A DNA stretch of 64,000 nt from Rhea pennata (taxonomy: Eukaryota > Chordata > Aves > Rheiformes > Rheidae). The DNA lies in the NCBI RefSeq assembly GCF_028389875.1, contig NC_084670.1:37785333-37849332 (forward strand). The letters are read 5' to 3'. The notes below the pieces were generated by a model. It saw nothing but the letters and a program-made list of their open reading frames with translations, made no database searches and was not told the DNA's origin. Numbering within the stretch: position 1 is the stretch's first letter; each line of letters opens with the position of its first letter. A program made the translations under genes and the position numbers. This document shows positions 11,125 to 20,641 of this stretch, piece by piece.

Positions 11125-12545
11125 CAGCCCAAGCTGTCAGGGCTCTCTGAACCTGAGCGAGTCAGTGAAAAGACAGTTGTCTGCAGGGAAGTGAGGAGAA
11201 TCCCATTCATGGGACCTCTAAAGACTTTGTTTCATGAACTTTATGTAGTACTGGTGGCTGCCCAGCCTCCAGTTCCTTTTCAAAGGGGCATGAATGAGAA
11301 TTCAAATGACCAGGAGTTATGTGTAAAGTCAGGCCTTGCCAGAGTTCTTTACAAGTTTCCAGAGTCCAGAATTTTCAGTCTCCTTTGGGAGCCAGTTATG
11401 CATTGCTCACTCTCTGCAGCCTCTGGGGAGAACCAAGATGCAGGATCAACCCCCAGAGGCTCGTTAGTACTATTAATCCCAAGGCACACGAAAGAGCAGA
11501 GACATTTAGGTCCTGCTGGGGATTTACTGCAGGAGCTGCTGAGAGAAGATGAAAAAATCAGGGCAAAGCCTGAGCTCTGGGCAGTGGTCTGCAGAGTCCA
11601 GGGAAGGCAGGGACTTGGTGGTGGGGGGGGGATGCAGAGAGTGAAATCCCAACCTCGATCTTCATTCCCAGGCACCATCAGTGCAGAGGTCACCCCTTCA
11701 TGCTGAAGACTGCAGGCCAGCGCTGGATGTCCTGAGGCAAGTCATGGTGGTGTTTATATTACTGCTGGGTTTTTGCACAGTTACAGTTTGTGAGTGAGAC
11801 CAGAGTCTCACTCCTGTCCTTTCCTGCATGTCTTCCCCACAGCTTCCTCCTCCCCCCAGACGCTGCCGAGTCCCTGGCACCATGGAGCAGAGATCCTGGA
11901 AGGGGCTGAGGGTGCTGAATTACAGCTGGGCTGCTGGTGTGGTGGAGCCGATCCTGGGGCACTTGTCCATCTTGGATGGGCAGGCTATTCAGGGCTAGAA
12001 ATGCTTTGTCCTTCCTTCCACCAACCGTTAGGGGCTTTTCCTCTCCCCTTTCTCCTAGTCTTATAGGATTTGGTCTCCATCCCTCAGCTTTCTCACATTT
12101 GACTCTCACTCATGCAGTGGGGAGGGCCGGGGACCTCAGTCATTCTGGGCTGACTATGGAAACCTCTCTTGCTGGTATCCATCATTACAGCCTCCAGGGA
12201 AAGCCTAGGAGATGAGTGAGAGTGTAAAATGCTCATCCATCCCCAGAGTTCTCTGGACAGTCCAGGCATCTGCTTGCCCATCTCCAAACTCACTGAAAGG
12301 TCTAAAGGGAGAGAAAGGGAATGGCAGAGACATAATTTTCTCTCTTGCTATTTTTGTGAGAACCCCAGGAAGGGCACCAGACAGAGGGCTGTGTGGGAGC
12401 ACTGCAAGCACAGCTGCCTGTGCTAAGGTCCAGCTGTTGGGCTGGGGTGTGTAGGGAGGCAGCCCTAGAACCCTCAGGAACCACCACAGAGGAGGCAAAG
12501 ATGTGAGGAAAAAGATCTTCCCTGTGCTTTTCCTTTTCTCCTTGA
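11125..12545. repeat. OR11-module flank, copy 1 (partner 30,725-31,865)
   Basis: This non-coding stretch aligns by eye with 30,725-31,865, sharing blocks such as 'cagggctctctgaacctgag' and 'ccagttatgcattgctcact'. Each copy lies upstream of an OR11-like gene on the same strand, showing that the OR and its upstream flank were duplicated together. No coding frame is convincing. Confidence 0.7.
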
Positions 12546-12645
12546 AAAAAAATGAAAAGAAAAAAAACCCCTTCTTCACAGTGTTTTCTACAAAGAGGCT
12601 GCAATGAGTGGATTTTAGGTATCTGCTGAGACTGAACATGGACTT

Positions 12646-12882
12646 TCTGGAACAAGTCCAGCAAAGAGACAGAAGGATGATTAGATAATTAAGAGAAAGG
12701 AGTATCTGTCATGTGAGGAGAGGCTGCAAGTTCTTAGACTGTGTAGGTTGGAGAAGAGAGGGGGGATTTTATCAATGTGCATAAGTATCAGAAGAGCAGG
12801 TGTCAAGAGGATGAGACCAGACTGTGCTCAGTGGTGCCCAGTGCCAGGATGAGAGGCAAGGGGCACAAATTGAAACACTAGA
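12646..12882 (+). mobile_element. CR1 LINE fragment, 5' half of a CR1 split by the provirus
   Basis: This is CR1 3'-region sequence on the plus strand, recognisable from phrases such as 'gtgaggagaggctgcaag' and 'gaggcaaggggcacaaattg'. It stops at the CTAGA that borders the provirus and continues on the other side at 20,245. Confidence 0.85.
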
Positions 12883-13492
12883 TGTAATAAATTGTAACTA
12901 TTTGTTCATTGTTTAGAAGGAGGTTTTACAACAATCAGGGTTGAGACATGGTGTCAGACAAATAAATTATGGTAAGCACAAAAGCTTATATGACCCCTTG
13001 TGGAACTAGTGTCGGGGCCCTAGCTATCTTGCAGGACTATGAAGAGCTGAAGTAAGCAACAAGCTGCTCAGAGGTTTTGAAGGTAAAAGAACGAAGAAAA
13101 GATAAGCAGGCGCCTGTAACTTTCTCACAGAACAGCATCCCAAAAAGGGAGTCAACACAACAGATAAGCAAACCCCTGTGATCACTCACAAGGAGACAAA
13201 CCAAAATAAAGAGACGAAAGAAGACCACGGCCTTCCTCTCCACAACCACCAGAGAGCTTCAGACGACCCCCCCCCCAGCAACTCACACATGCGCGGGACG
13301 CACCGGGAGATTACAACGCAGACTATAAGGGGAGGACTGTGTGTGAGGGAGGCGCGCGCCGTTGGCGGAGCTGAGACTCCCCGGCCGCCCAGCGCTGTTT
13401 TGCTTGTGGCTGCTTACTTAATTAAATAAATTGTTCACATGATTTAACAAACTCTCTGTATGAATTAACCTTCAAGAGAGTAACTTATGAAA
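12883..13492 (+). mobile_element. 5' LTR of the provirus
   Basis: The LTR begins TGTAATAAATTG and is a near copy of 19,638-20,244. The U3 part ends at a TATAAG element (13,324) and an AATAAA signal lies at 13,425-13,430, giving a U3-R-U5 order. The 3' edge reads ATGAAA where the 3' LTR has ATGACA, so the terminal CA appears altered or the edge is a base or two different. Confidence 0.93.
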
Positions 13493-13496
13493 AATT

Positions 13497-13514
13497 TGGT
13501 GCCGTGACTCGGAT
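13497..13514 (+). other. Primer-binding site, tRNA-His type
   Basis: The 18 bases TGGTGCCGTGACTCGGAT match the complement of the 3' end of vertebrate histidine tRNA, beginning with TGG for the CCA tail. It lies a few bases beyond the 5' LTR, as expected for priming minus-strand DNA synthesis. Confidence 0.85.
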
Positions 13515-13697
13515 GAAGGCAATGGACTGAAAAGCTCTTCGGAAGGGGAGGCGCCCCACCGAGTTCGGCGGCCTCTGCCGAGAGCGATTTTCACTCAAGC
13601 CCTTCACCGACGAACCCTAAATTAGCCACAAGCAAAAAGGAGCCGGCAACCCCAAGTAATCTTTGTGCACGAAGACCGAATGAAGACTCAGGATTGA

Positions 13698-13703
13698 GTA
13701 AGT
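13698..13703 (+). other. Candidate retroviral splice donor
   Basis: GTAAGT in the untranslated leader between the primer-binding site and gag fits the consensus donor used for a spliced env messenger. It is a short motif, so support is only positional. Confidence 0.35.
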
Positions 13704-13880
13704 GTAGGCCGGTGATCCATTCAGTTGGGGTTGGGTATCCCGGAGTACACGTGAGAGACGTCCAGTAAGGACGAAGCGAGTGCGGACCCCTCGGTAGTGC
13801 GGTTCCCATATCCCGCGAGGGACTGGGCCACGAAAAGGGGGAAGCGGTGTGTGTGTGTGTGTGTGAAGGTACTCCGGAAG

Positions 13881-15341
13881 ATGGGACAGAAGAAAAGTAA
13901 GCCTTCTGGTCCCATGGGTGGGGGAGTTTGTAGTGGAGGCTTACCTCCCATTCCCCCAGATAGCCCACTAGGATTGATGATTAAATATTGGGATGATTCC
14001 CCTTCTAGGCGGGGAAAAAGTAAAGTTAAGATGATCCATTATTGTATTGAAGTCTGGGGCAACAAACCTATAAAAGGAGAAAGTGTTTTCTGGCCCCCTT
14101 TTGGTTCATTTGAGGACTGGATATGCCAGGCCCTAAATAGTTACGTAAATTCAAAGGAGCCCTTCAGCTTAGAAGAGAGCGAGTATGCACACCTCTGGAT
14201 AAACCCGGAGACGAGAACCCTTTTATACCCATTAAAAGAAAAAGGAGGGCGGGGGAAAAAGAAGCGAGAATTAGAGATCCCATTATCGCCACCCCCTTAT
14301 ATACTCCCTCCTATACCTACGGCCCCTTCTCTTCCCGGGCCGACCGAACTTCCGTCCTCGGGGGAGTCGGATGGCGAGGCTAACCCTAGTCCCCAGAGAC
14401 CAGTAACTAGGAGTCAGACTAGAGCACAGGGGTTAAGTCTCGAAGGAGGATTATATCCACTGCGGGAAATAGCTATGGGAGGACCCCAACCGGGGACGGG
14501 ATATGTAGCCGTCCCCATTAATTCCGGGGACGTGAGAGATTTTAAGAAGGAAATGGGAAACCTACTAGAAGACCCACTGGGAGTGGCAGAGCAGGTGGAC
14601 CAGTTTCTAGGACCAAATATTTACACTTGGGAGGAGCTACAGTCCATCCTGGGAATCCTGTTCACAATTGAGGAAAGAGGGATGATTAGGCGAGCTGGCA
14701 TGCGAATCTGGGACCAACAACACCAGCAAGGTCCGGCAACAGATGTTAAGTGGCCGATGCAGTTGCCTAATTGGAATAACCAGGACCCAATCCATCGCAG
14801 TCATATGCAAGACTTAAGAACCATTATCATTCAGGGGATAAGGGAATCAGTCCCAAGGGGGCAGAATATTAATAAGGCTTTTAATGAACAGCAAAGGCGG
14901 GATGAGACCCCGACAGAATGGTTAGAAAGGCTGCGAAAAAGCTTGCAGTTGTATAGTGGCTTAGATCCAGGGACTCCTGTGGGAGGGGCCTTACTTAAAA
15001 CTCAGTTTGTGGCCAAATCCTGGACGGACATTAGGAAAAAGTTAGAGAAAATAGAGGACTGGCAAGATAAGGGTTTAGATGAACTCCTGAGAGAGGCACA
15101 GAAGGTGTATGTTAGGAGAGAGGACAAAAAAGAGAAGAAACAAGTACGAATGATGGTGGCAGCAATACGGGAAGGTCAAAGAGGAAGGCCTAGGATGGTG
15201 CGTGGGAAGCTTGAGAGAGAAGAAGGGAGAAATGGTCAGGGACAAAGAAATGTGATCTGTTTTTATTGTAATAGAAAGGGTCATATTAAGAGAGAATGTC
15301 GACAGAGAAAAGAGGATGAGCAGATGTTCAAGGATGAGTAG
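13881..15341 (+). CDS. Retroviral Gag polyprotein, open frame
   Basis: Gag is the structural polyprotein that assembles the particle. I chose the ATG at 13,881 because it gives MGQKKSK, a myristoylation-type N-terminus with glycine 2; the frame upstream has no other ATG. The 486 residues run matrix (about 1-125), a proline-rich linker with two late-budding motifs, PPPY (137-140) and PTAP (146-149), capsid (about 200-415) with a major homology region at about 335-362, and nucleocapsid with one CCHC zinc knuckle (C460, C463, H468, C473). A single knuckle and this order are gammaretrovirus-like. It ends in a TAG that leaves the pol frame in register. A GT dinucleotide run lies just before the start. 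The frame has no internal break, which is notable for an endogenous copy. Confidence 0.93.
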   Translation: MGQKKSKPSGPMGGGVCSGGLPPIPPDSPLGLMIKYWDDSPSRRGKSKVKMIHYCIEVWGNKPIKGESVFWPPFGSFEDWICQALNSYVNSKEPFSLEESEYAHLWINPETRTLLYPLKEKGGRGKKKRELEIPLSPPPYILPPIPTAPSLPGPTELPSSGESDGEANPSPQRPVTRSQTRAQGLSLEGGLYPLREIAMGGPQPGTGYVAVPINSGDVRDFKKEMGNLLEDPLGVAEQVDQFLGPNIYTWEELQSILGILFTIEERGMIRRAGMRIWDQQHQQGPATDVKWPMQLPNWNNQDPIHRSHMQDLRTIIIQGIRESVPRGQNINKAFNEQQRRDETPTEWLERLRKSLQLYSGLDPGTPVGGALLKTQFVAKSWTDIRKKLEKIEDWQDKGLDELLREAQKVYVRREDKKEKKQVRMMVAAIREGQRGRPRMVRGKLEREEGRNGQGQRNVICFYCNRKGHIKRECRQRKEDEQMFKDE

Positions 15342-15420
15342 GGGTGTCAGGGGCTCTATTTGCTGGGGACCCGAGAAAAAAACGAGCCCTTGATAAAATT
15401 GAAAGTGGGTCCCCAGCGTG
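15339..15420 (+). promoter_or_regulatory. Stop-codon readthrough signal (UAG plus pseudoknot-capable RNA)
   Basis: The gag stop UAG at 15,339-15,341 is followed by GGG and then by two interleaved complementary pairs. Stem 1 pairs 15,351-15,356 with 15,384-15,389 (GGGCTC/GAGCCC) and can extend outward with wobble pairs to 15,345/15,395. Stem 2 pairs 15,362-15,372 with 15,407-15,417, eleven Watson-Crick pairs without mismatch. The 5' strand of stem 2 lies in the loop of stem 1, so the two form a pseudoknot. Gammaretroviruses use such a structure a few bases after UAG to make Gag-Pol. The 11-base gap between the helices is longer than in the classic H-type fold. Confidence 0.7.
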
Positions 15421-17630
15421 AGGAAATGGAATTCCTCATAGACACAGGGGCTGAAAGATCTACGGTCCAAACCTTACCTTTAGGGTGTAAGGCCTCGGCA
15501 GAAAGGGTACAAGTAATTGGGGCAAAAGGAGAACCATTTGGGGTTCCTGTTGTAAAAGAAGTATTAATCGAATCAGGTTCCAAGATAGGTGTGGGACCTT
15601 TACTTTTGGTACCCGAAGCTGAGTATAACCTGTTAGGTAGAGATTTGATAATAGAATTAGGCATAAGTTTAGAAGTGATAGATAATAGACTACAAATTAA
15701 ATTGTGTCCTCTCCGAATAGAGGATGAACAAAGCATAAACCCAGAAGTTTGGTATACTCCAGATAGTGTGGGCAAATTGAATATTAAACCTTTTAAGGTA
15801 ACTATAACTAACCCGGGTGTACCAACGAGAATTAAGCAATATCCCCTGTCCGAAGAGGGCAGGCGGGGATTAAAACCTGAAATTCAGAGGTTACTACAAC
15901 AGGGGCTATTGGAACCTTGTATGTCCCCTTTTAATACCCCAATATTACCAGTAAGGAAAAAGGATGGCAAATATAGATTGGTGCATGATTTGAGGGAAAT
16001 CAATAAGAGAACTGTGACTAGGTTCCCAGTAGTAGCAAATCCACATACTCTGTTAAATCAGTTACACCCGGATGATCAATGGTACAGTGTAATAGATTTA
16101 AAGGATGCGTTTTGGGCATGTCCTTTGGATGAGAGCAGCAGGGATTATTTTGCCTTTGAATGGGAGGACCCGGATACCCATAGAAAACAGCAACTAAGAT
16201 GGACCGTCCTCCCTCAAGGATTTACTGAATCCCCAAATTTATTCGGACAGGCCCTGGAACAGATTTTGCAGGACTATAATAAAGTGCCGGGAGTGACGTT
16301 AGTACAGTATGTGGATGATCTGTTGATAGCAGGAAAGGATGAAGAAGTGGTAAGGCAGGCTAGCGTCCAGTTGTTAAATTTTCTTAGCCTGCAAGGGTTG
16401 AAAGTTTCAAAATCAAAGTTGCAGTTTGTAGAGAAGGAGGTAAGATATCTGGGCCATCGATTAAGTGGGGGGACTAAGAGACTGGATCCGGAGAGAATTA
16501 GTGGTATCCTGGCTCTGAAGGCCCCAACAACAAAGAGGCAAGTACGGCAACTGTTAGGATTAACTGGGTATTGTCGGCAGTGGATAGAGGATTATAGCAG
16601 AAAGGTCAAATTCCTCTACAATAGATTAAATAAGGATGGATTACTTAAATGGACAGAAGAAGATGAAGAGCATTTAGAAAAACTAAAAGAGGAGCTAATG
16701 CATCCCCCAGTATTAAGCTTTCCAGATTTAAGAAAGCCATTCTTTCTATTCGTAAACAGCACTGAGGGTACTGCCTATGGAGTACTTGCCCAAGAATGGG
16801 CAGGAAGTAAAAAGCCAGTTGCCTATTTATCCAAATTACTGGACCCGGTTAGCCGGGGCTGGCCTAGCTGTCTGCAGGTAGTGGTGGCAGCCGCCTTATT
16901 AGTAGAAGAAGCGCAGAAAATTACATTTGGAGGAGAAATTAAGGTAATATCCCCTCATAATATACGAGGGGTACTACAACAAAAAGCTGAAAAATGGATC
17001 ACGGATACTAGATTATTAAAGTATGAAGGAATATTAATCTCCTCTCCAAAGTTAACCTTAGAAATGACTTCCTTACAAAATCCTGCTCAGTTCCTCTATG
17101 GAGAACCAAGCGAACCCTTAGAGCATAATTGCCTCCGAAATACAGAAGCACAAACAAAATTGCGACCTGACTTGGAAGAAGTGGAGTTACCTGAGGGCGA
17201 GCAAATATTTATAGATGGCTCTTCAAGAATAGTTAAAGGAAAAAGGAAATCAGGGTATGCATTGGTGAATGGGAAGACACTCGAGGTGGTAGAATCAGGA
17301 CCTTTGAGTCCAAGCTGGTCTGCTCAGGCTTGTGAGCTATATGCTATGCTGCGAGCTTTAAAGTTGTTAAAAGGCAAAAGCGGTACGATATACACAGATT
17401 CTAAATATGCTTATAGGGTAATACATACTTTCGGTAAAATCTGGGAAGAGAGGGGACTTGCCAGCTCGCAGGGGAAGGGATTGATATACCAGGAACTGAT
17501 TACTCAGGTCCTGCAGGCTATTAGAGAACCAAAAGAGATTGCTATAGTCCATGTGAAAGGACATCAGCGAGGTTTTACTCCTCAAATTAGAGGAAATAAT
17601 TTGGCAGATCAGGAAGCTAAACGACCCTGA
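15342..17630 (+). CDS. Pol: protease, reverse transcriptase and RNase H, frame ended early
   Basis: This region continues the gag frame after UAG and has no ATG of its own near its start, so expression would need readthrough. The protease carries the aspartic motif DTGA close to the start. The reverse transcriptase has LPQGF and the catalytic YVDD, with a further aspartate in VIDLKDA. RNase H follows with an IDGSS aspartate, a conserved ELYAML glutamate and TDSKYAY. The frame ends at TGA (17,628-17,630) at the RNase H-integrase boundary, beside an 18-bp imperfect tandem duplication. Integrase continues in a different frame, so Pol is not complete. All polymerase and RNase H signature residues that I checked are present. 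Confidence 0.9.
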   Translation, partial: GCQGLYLLGTREKNEPLIKLKVGPQREEMEFLIDTGAERSTVQTLPLGCKASAERVQVIGAKGEPFGVPVVKEVLIESGSKIGVGPLLLVPEAEYNLLGRDLIIELGISLEVIDNRLQIKLCPLRIEDEQSINPEVWYTPDSVGKLNIKPFKVTITNPGVPTRIKQYPLSEEGRRGLKPEIQRLLQQGLLEPCMSPFNTPILPVRKKDGKYRLVHDLREINKRTVTRFPVVANPHTLLNQLHPDDQWYSVIDLKDAFWACPLDESSRDYFAFEWEDPDTHRKQQLRWTVLPQGFTESPNLFGQALEQILQDYNKVPGVTLVQYVDDLLIAGKDEEVVRQASVQLLNFLSLQGLKVSKSKLQFVEKEVRYLGHRLSGGTKRLDPERISGILALKAPTTKRQVRQLLGLTGYCRQWIEDYSRKVKFLYNRLNKDGLLKWTEEDEEHLEKLKEELMHPPVLSFPDLRKPFFLFVNSTEGTAYGVLAQEWAGSKKPVAYLSKLLDPVSRGWPSCLQVVVAAALLVEEAQKITFGGEIKVISPHNIRGVLQQKAEKWITDTRLLKYEGILISSPKLTLEMTSLQNPAQFLYGEPSEPLEHNCLRNTEAQTKLRPDLEEVELPEGEQIFIDGSSRIVKGKRKSGYALVNGKTLEVVESGPLSPSWSAQACELYAMLRALKLLKGKSGTIYTDSKYAYRVIHTFGKIWEERGLASSQGKGLIYQELITQVLQAIREPKEIAIVHVKGHQRGFTPQIRGNNLADQEAKRP

Positions 17631-17651
17631 TGAGCTAAGCGGCCCTGATGA
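17616..17651 (+). repeat. 18-bp imperfect tandem duplication at the pol break
   Basis: Two adjacent 18-bp units, 17,616-17,633 and 17,634-17,651, differ at two bases and each ends CCCTGATGA. The first carries the stop that ends the RT-RNase H frame. The duplication keeps frame by itself, so a separate single-step shift is needed to explain the later frame change. Confidence 0.85.
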
Positions 17652-18985
17652 GTTTACAGGTTATAAAAATGAGGGAAGACCGTCCAAATTGTGGAAAGGA
17701 TTTAAAGAAGTTAACATGGTATGATTGTTGGAAGGAAAGGAGTGTCGGAGAAATACAGTGTAATTTCCTCGAGGAAGCGGCTGAGGACGAGGCCCCTGAA
17801 TATGAACGCTGTTATTTGCACAGACCAGTTTACTCACTATTTTGCTTTACGCCGCTAGAAAAAAACAAGATGGTACAAATGGGTATAAAAGAAGCTGATA
17901 AGGGAAAGTGGGTACTGCCGGATGGGCGAGAAGTACTCCCAAAGTCGGTAGCCTTGGGAGTGCTACGGAGGTTTCATGAGAACACGCACTGGGGAACTCA
18001 AGCATTGATAGATCAATTTGCTATAAAATACATGTGTGTAGGAATTTACAATATAGCAAAGAGGGTTGTGAATGACTGCATAACTTGTCGAAAGGTGAAT
18101 GCTCAACATGTCAGAAAAAGAGTGTTGGGAGGTTGAGAACTGGCTCATCGACCTTTTGCAAAAATTCAATTAGATTTTACAGAACTTCCAAAAACAGGAC
18201 GGTACAAATATATGCTTGTGATTGTAGACCATCTCACATATTTTGTTGAAGCATTCCCTACGGCAAGGGCTACAGCTCAGACTGTGGTAAAAATATTGCT
18301 TGAGAATATAATTCCCAGATACGGAATTGTAGAAACAATTGACTCTGATAGAGGTCCCCATTTTATATCTAAGGTGTCTCGAGAAACTATGAAAGCTTTA
18401 GGAGTAAACTGGGAATATCATACTCCGTGGCATCCTCAAAGCTCTGGAAAGGTGGAACGAATGAATGGTGAAATTAAAAAACAGTTAACAAAACTTATGC
18501 TAGAAACTAAGGCGTCCTGGGTAAAATGCTTACCGCTTGCTTTATTAAACATACGAACGCAGCCCCGAACTGACGTGGGGCTTTCGCCTTTCGAAATGCT
18601 TTATGGTATGCCATATGATTTAGAGATGCCTCTTGACCACCCCAATTTGCAAGATACTCAATTACAGCCCTACCTAACACAGTTAATGAGCCGACGTAGA
18701 GAGTTACAGAAAAGAGGCCTAGTGGTGCAGCGACCCCCATTAGATATAGCCATACACCGAGTACAGCCCGGAGATAAAGTCCTAATCAAAACATGGAAAG
18801 AGACTTCATTAGCACCTCGGTGGGAAGGCCCCTACGTTGTTTTGCTTACTACAGAAACAGCTGTTCGGACTGCAGAAAAAGGGTGGACTCATGCCAGCCG
18901 TGTGAAAGGACCGATCCTGGGAGAAGAGTGGAGGGCGGTTCCAGGCTCCGCCGACTTAAAATTAACCCTTAAACGGACTCGATAA
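17639..18985 (+). pseudogene. Integrase, broken by a frameshift and a nonsense codon
   Basis: Integrase would insert proviral DNA into the host chromosome. The N-terminal part (frame open from 17,639) has the HHCC zinc-binding module, with HENTH and CITC. It ends in an in-frame TGA at 18,134-18,136, possibly a mutated CGA codon, and the same frame continues. The catalytic core contains the first aspartate near 18,173 (LDFTELP), a second in DSDRGPH and a glutamate in GKVERMN; the last two are separated by exactly 35 residues, the DD35E spacing. A basic C-terminal domain follows to TAA. The frame is offset from RT, so at least two lesions separate this from a working enzyme, even though its signature residues survive. 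Confidence 0.9.
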
Positions 18986-19192
18986 GTATTATTTCCCCTG
19001 TCCATGTACCGTAACAAGAGAAGGGGCCCCACTCCTAGACAAAGGCTCTCTAACAGATTCCCCTGAAGAACACTACTGCTGCCGAGAAGAACCAATACCT
19101 TGTAGTTCGCTGCAACTGAACTGACAAGCGAGGCAGAGGAGTGCAGACAGTGGGGAGGTTAAGAGGCCAGGTAAAACATAACATTAGGAGAA

Positions 19193-19616
19193 ATGGGCCC
19201 CGACTATCTCTTGCGGTACACGGGAATTAGCGTTATTATCATGGTCAGCTGCGGTATCCTACAACCACACCACCCCCATCGACTTTTTCGGTGGAGTTTA
19301 ATTAGATATGACGATCAACTAATTATACAGCAAGTAACGACAGCAGGTGCCCCTAGTTTCCGCACTACACCGTGTAACCTAACTGCAGGAACAATGTGTT
19401 TCAACCATAGCAGGGCCTTTACTACTGTTAATAATAACATTAACTTTCGGACCATGTATTTTTAATAAAATAATGGCAATTGTAAAAAGCCGCCTAGAAG
19501 CTGTACACATAATGCTGGTACTTGCTAAGTATGAATCACTTGAATTAGACGATGATGCGGACGCATTAGCGTTGAGTCGCCGGGCGCTCCAGGAATTCAA
19601 TGAACAAAATAAGTAA
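19193..19616 (+). pseudogene. Env remnant: surface-protein leader joined to transmembrane tail
   Basis: Between pol and the 3' LTR there are only about 420 bp of env, against roughly 1.5-2 kb in a full gammaretrovirus. The 5' part (from an ATG at 19,193) starts MGPDYLL and includes a hydrophobic stretch consistent with a signal peptide. In another frame, open from 19,383 to a TAA at 19,614-19,616, the DNA encodes a hydrophobic GPLLLLIITLTFGPCI segment and a cytoplasmic tail with SRLEAV, characteristic of a transmembrane subunit. The receptor-binding, cleavage and fusion regions are gone, and the junction is out of frame. Confidence 0.8.
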
Positions 19617-19618
19617 CC

Positions 19619-19637
19619 AAAAAGTAAAAGGAGGGAT
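19619..19637 (+). other. Polypurine tract
   Basis: A purine-rich run (aaaagtaaaaggagggat) immediately precedes the 3' LTR, where plus-strand DNA synthesis would begin. Confidence 0.75.
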
Positions 19638-20244
19638 TGTAATAAATTGTAACTATTTGTTCATTGTTTAGAAGGAGGTTTTACAACAATCAGGGTTGAG
19701 ACATGGTATCAGACAAATAAATTATGGTAAGCACAAAAGCTTATATGACCCCTTGTGGAACCAGTGTTGGGGCCCTAGCTATCTTGCAGGACTGTGAAGA
19801 GCTGAAGTAAGCAACAAGCTGCTCAGAGGTTTTGAAGGTAAAAGGACAAAGAAAAGATAAGCAGGCGCCTGTAACTTTCTCACAGAACAGCATCCCAAAA
19901 AGGGAGTCAACACAACAGATAAGCAAACCCCTGTGATCACTCACAAGGAGACAAATCAAAATAAAGAGACGAAAGAAGACCACGGCCTTCCTCTCCACAA
20001 CCACCAGAGAGCTTCAGACGACCCCCCCCAGCAATTCACACATGCGCGGGATGCACCGGGAGATTACAACGCAGACTATAAGGGGGGACTGTGTGTGAGG
20101 GAGGCGCGCGCCGTTGGCGGAGCTGAGACTCCCCGGCCGCCCAGCGCTGTTTTGCTTGTGGCTGCTTACTTAATTAAATAAATTGTTCACATGATTTAAC
20201 AAACTCTCTGTATGAATTAACCTTCAAGAGAGTAACTTATGACA
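19638..20244 (+). mobile_element. 3' LTR of the provirus
   Basis: This is a near copy of the 5' LTR. It ends ATGACA followed by the CTAGA duplication. It contains TATAAG at 20,077 and AATAAA at 20,177. It points toward the OR gene 398 bp downstream on the same strand, so it is a possible alternative promoter for it. Confidence 0.93.
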
Positions 20245-20478
20245 CTAGAAATTCCATGCAAACACAATAAAATACTTCTTCGCTTGAACTGCTTGCCTGG
20301 AGAAGCGGTGGAATCTCCATCTTTGGAGATACTCAGTGCTTAACTGGACAGTGTGCTCCAGTGTGTTCAATGTGTCCTAGGCAATGTGCTCTAAGTGACT
20401 CTGCTTGAGCAGGTGGGTTAGACCAGATAGCATGCAGAGGTCCCTTCCAAACTCAACTGTTCTGTCATTCTTTGAGTT
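20245..20478 (+). mobile_element. CR1 LINE fragment, 3' half of the split CR1
   Basis: This resumes the CR1 interrupted at 12,882 and runs to its 3' end, recognisable from 'ggtcccttccaaactcaact' and the terminal 'gttctgtcattctttgag'. With the provirus removed the two halves read as one element. Confidence 0.85.
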
Positions 20479-20592
20479 TTTTGTGGTTTTTTGTTTGTTT
20501 TTTCCTTCATGCAAGATTATATGGCTATTCTTCTGTCAAAAATATTCTTCCTTCATCTTAAATCAAATACAAACAAACATTCTTCTTTTTTC

Positions 20593-20594
20593 AG
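20593..20594 (+). other. Candidate 3' splice site upstream of the OR11-like gene
   Basis: A polypyrimidine tract followed by TCAG ends 47 bp before the OR start codon. OR genes commonly have a single coding exon preceded by non-coding exons. The other OR11-like gene has an acceptor-like CATAG at 32,540-32,541, 43 bp before its ATG. Confidence 0.5.
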
Positions 20595-20641
20595 GCCTAT
20601 TTCTTGAAAGCAGGAAAAAGAAAGATAGATGTATGATGGCA

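Larger units (their letters stand above)
12883..20244 (+). mobile_element. Defective gammaretrovirus-like endogenous provirus
   Basis: This is a class I (gammaretrovirus-like) provirus in LTR-gag-pro-pol-env-LTR order. It is flanked by a 5-bp duplication CTAGA (12,878-12,882 and 20,245-20,249) and sits inside a CR1. Gag and the protease-RT-RNase H frame are open; integrase carries a frameshift and a nonsense codon; env is a short remnant. The two LTRs differ at about nine positions and two small indels in roughly 607 bp by my hand count, about 1.5%. That suggests an insertion a few million years old under ordinary avian rates, which is an inference. The provirus is absent from the second OR11 module. 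Confidence 0.95.

Noticed and set aside
13797-13880. Upstream in-frame extension of gag
   Set aside because: The first codon is GTG, and the frame holds no ATG before 13,881. A non-AUG start cannot be excluded but is not supported.
20405-20641. N-terminal extension of the OR11-like protein
   Set aside because: It has no ATG start, crosses CR1 3' sequence and a splice acceptor, and the homologue has none.
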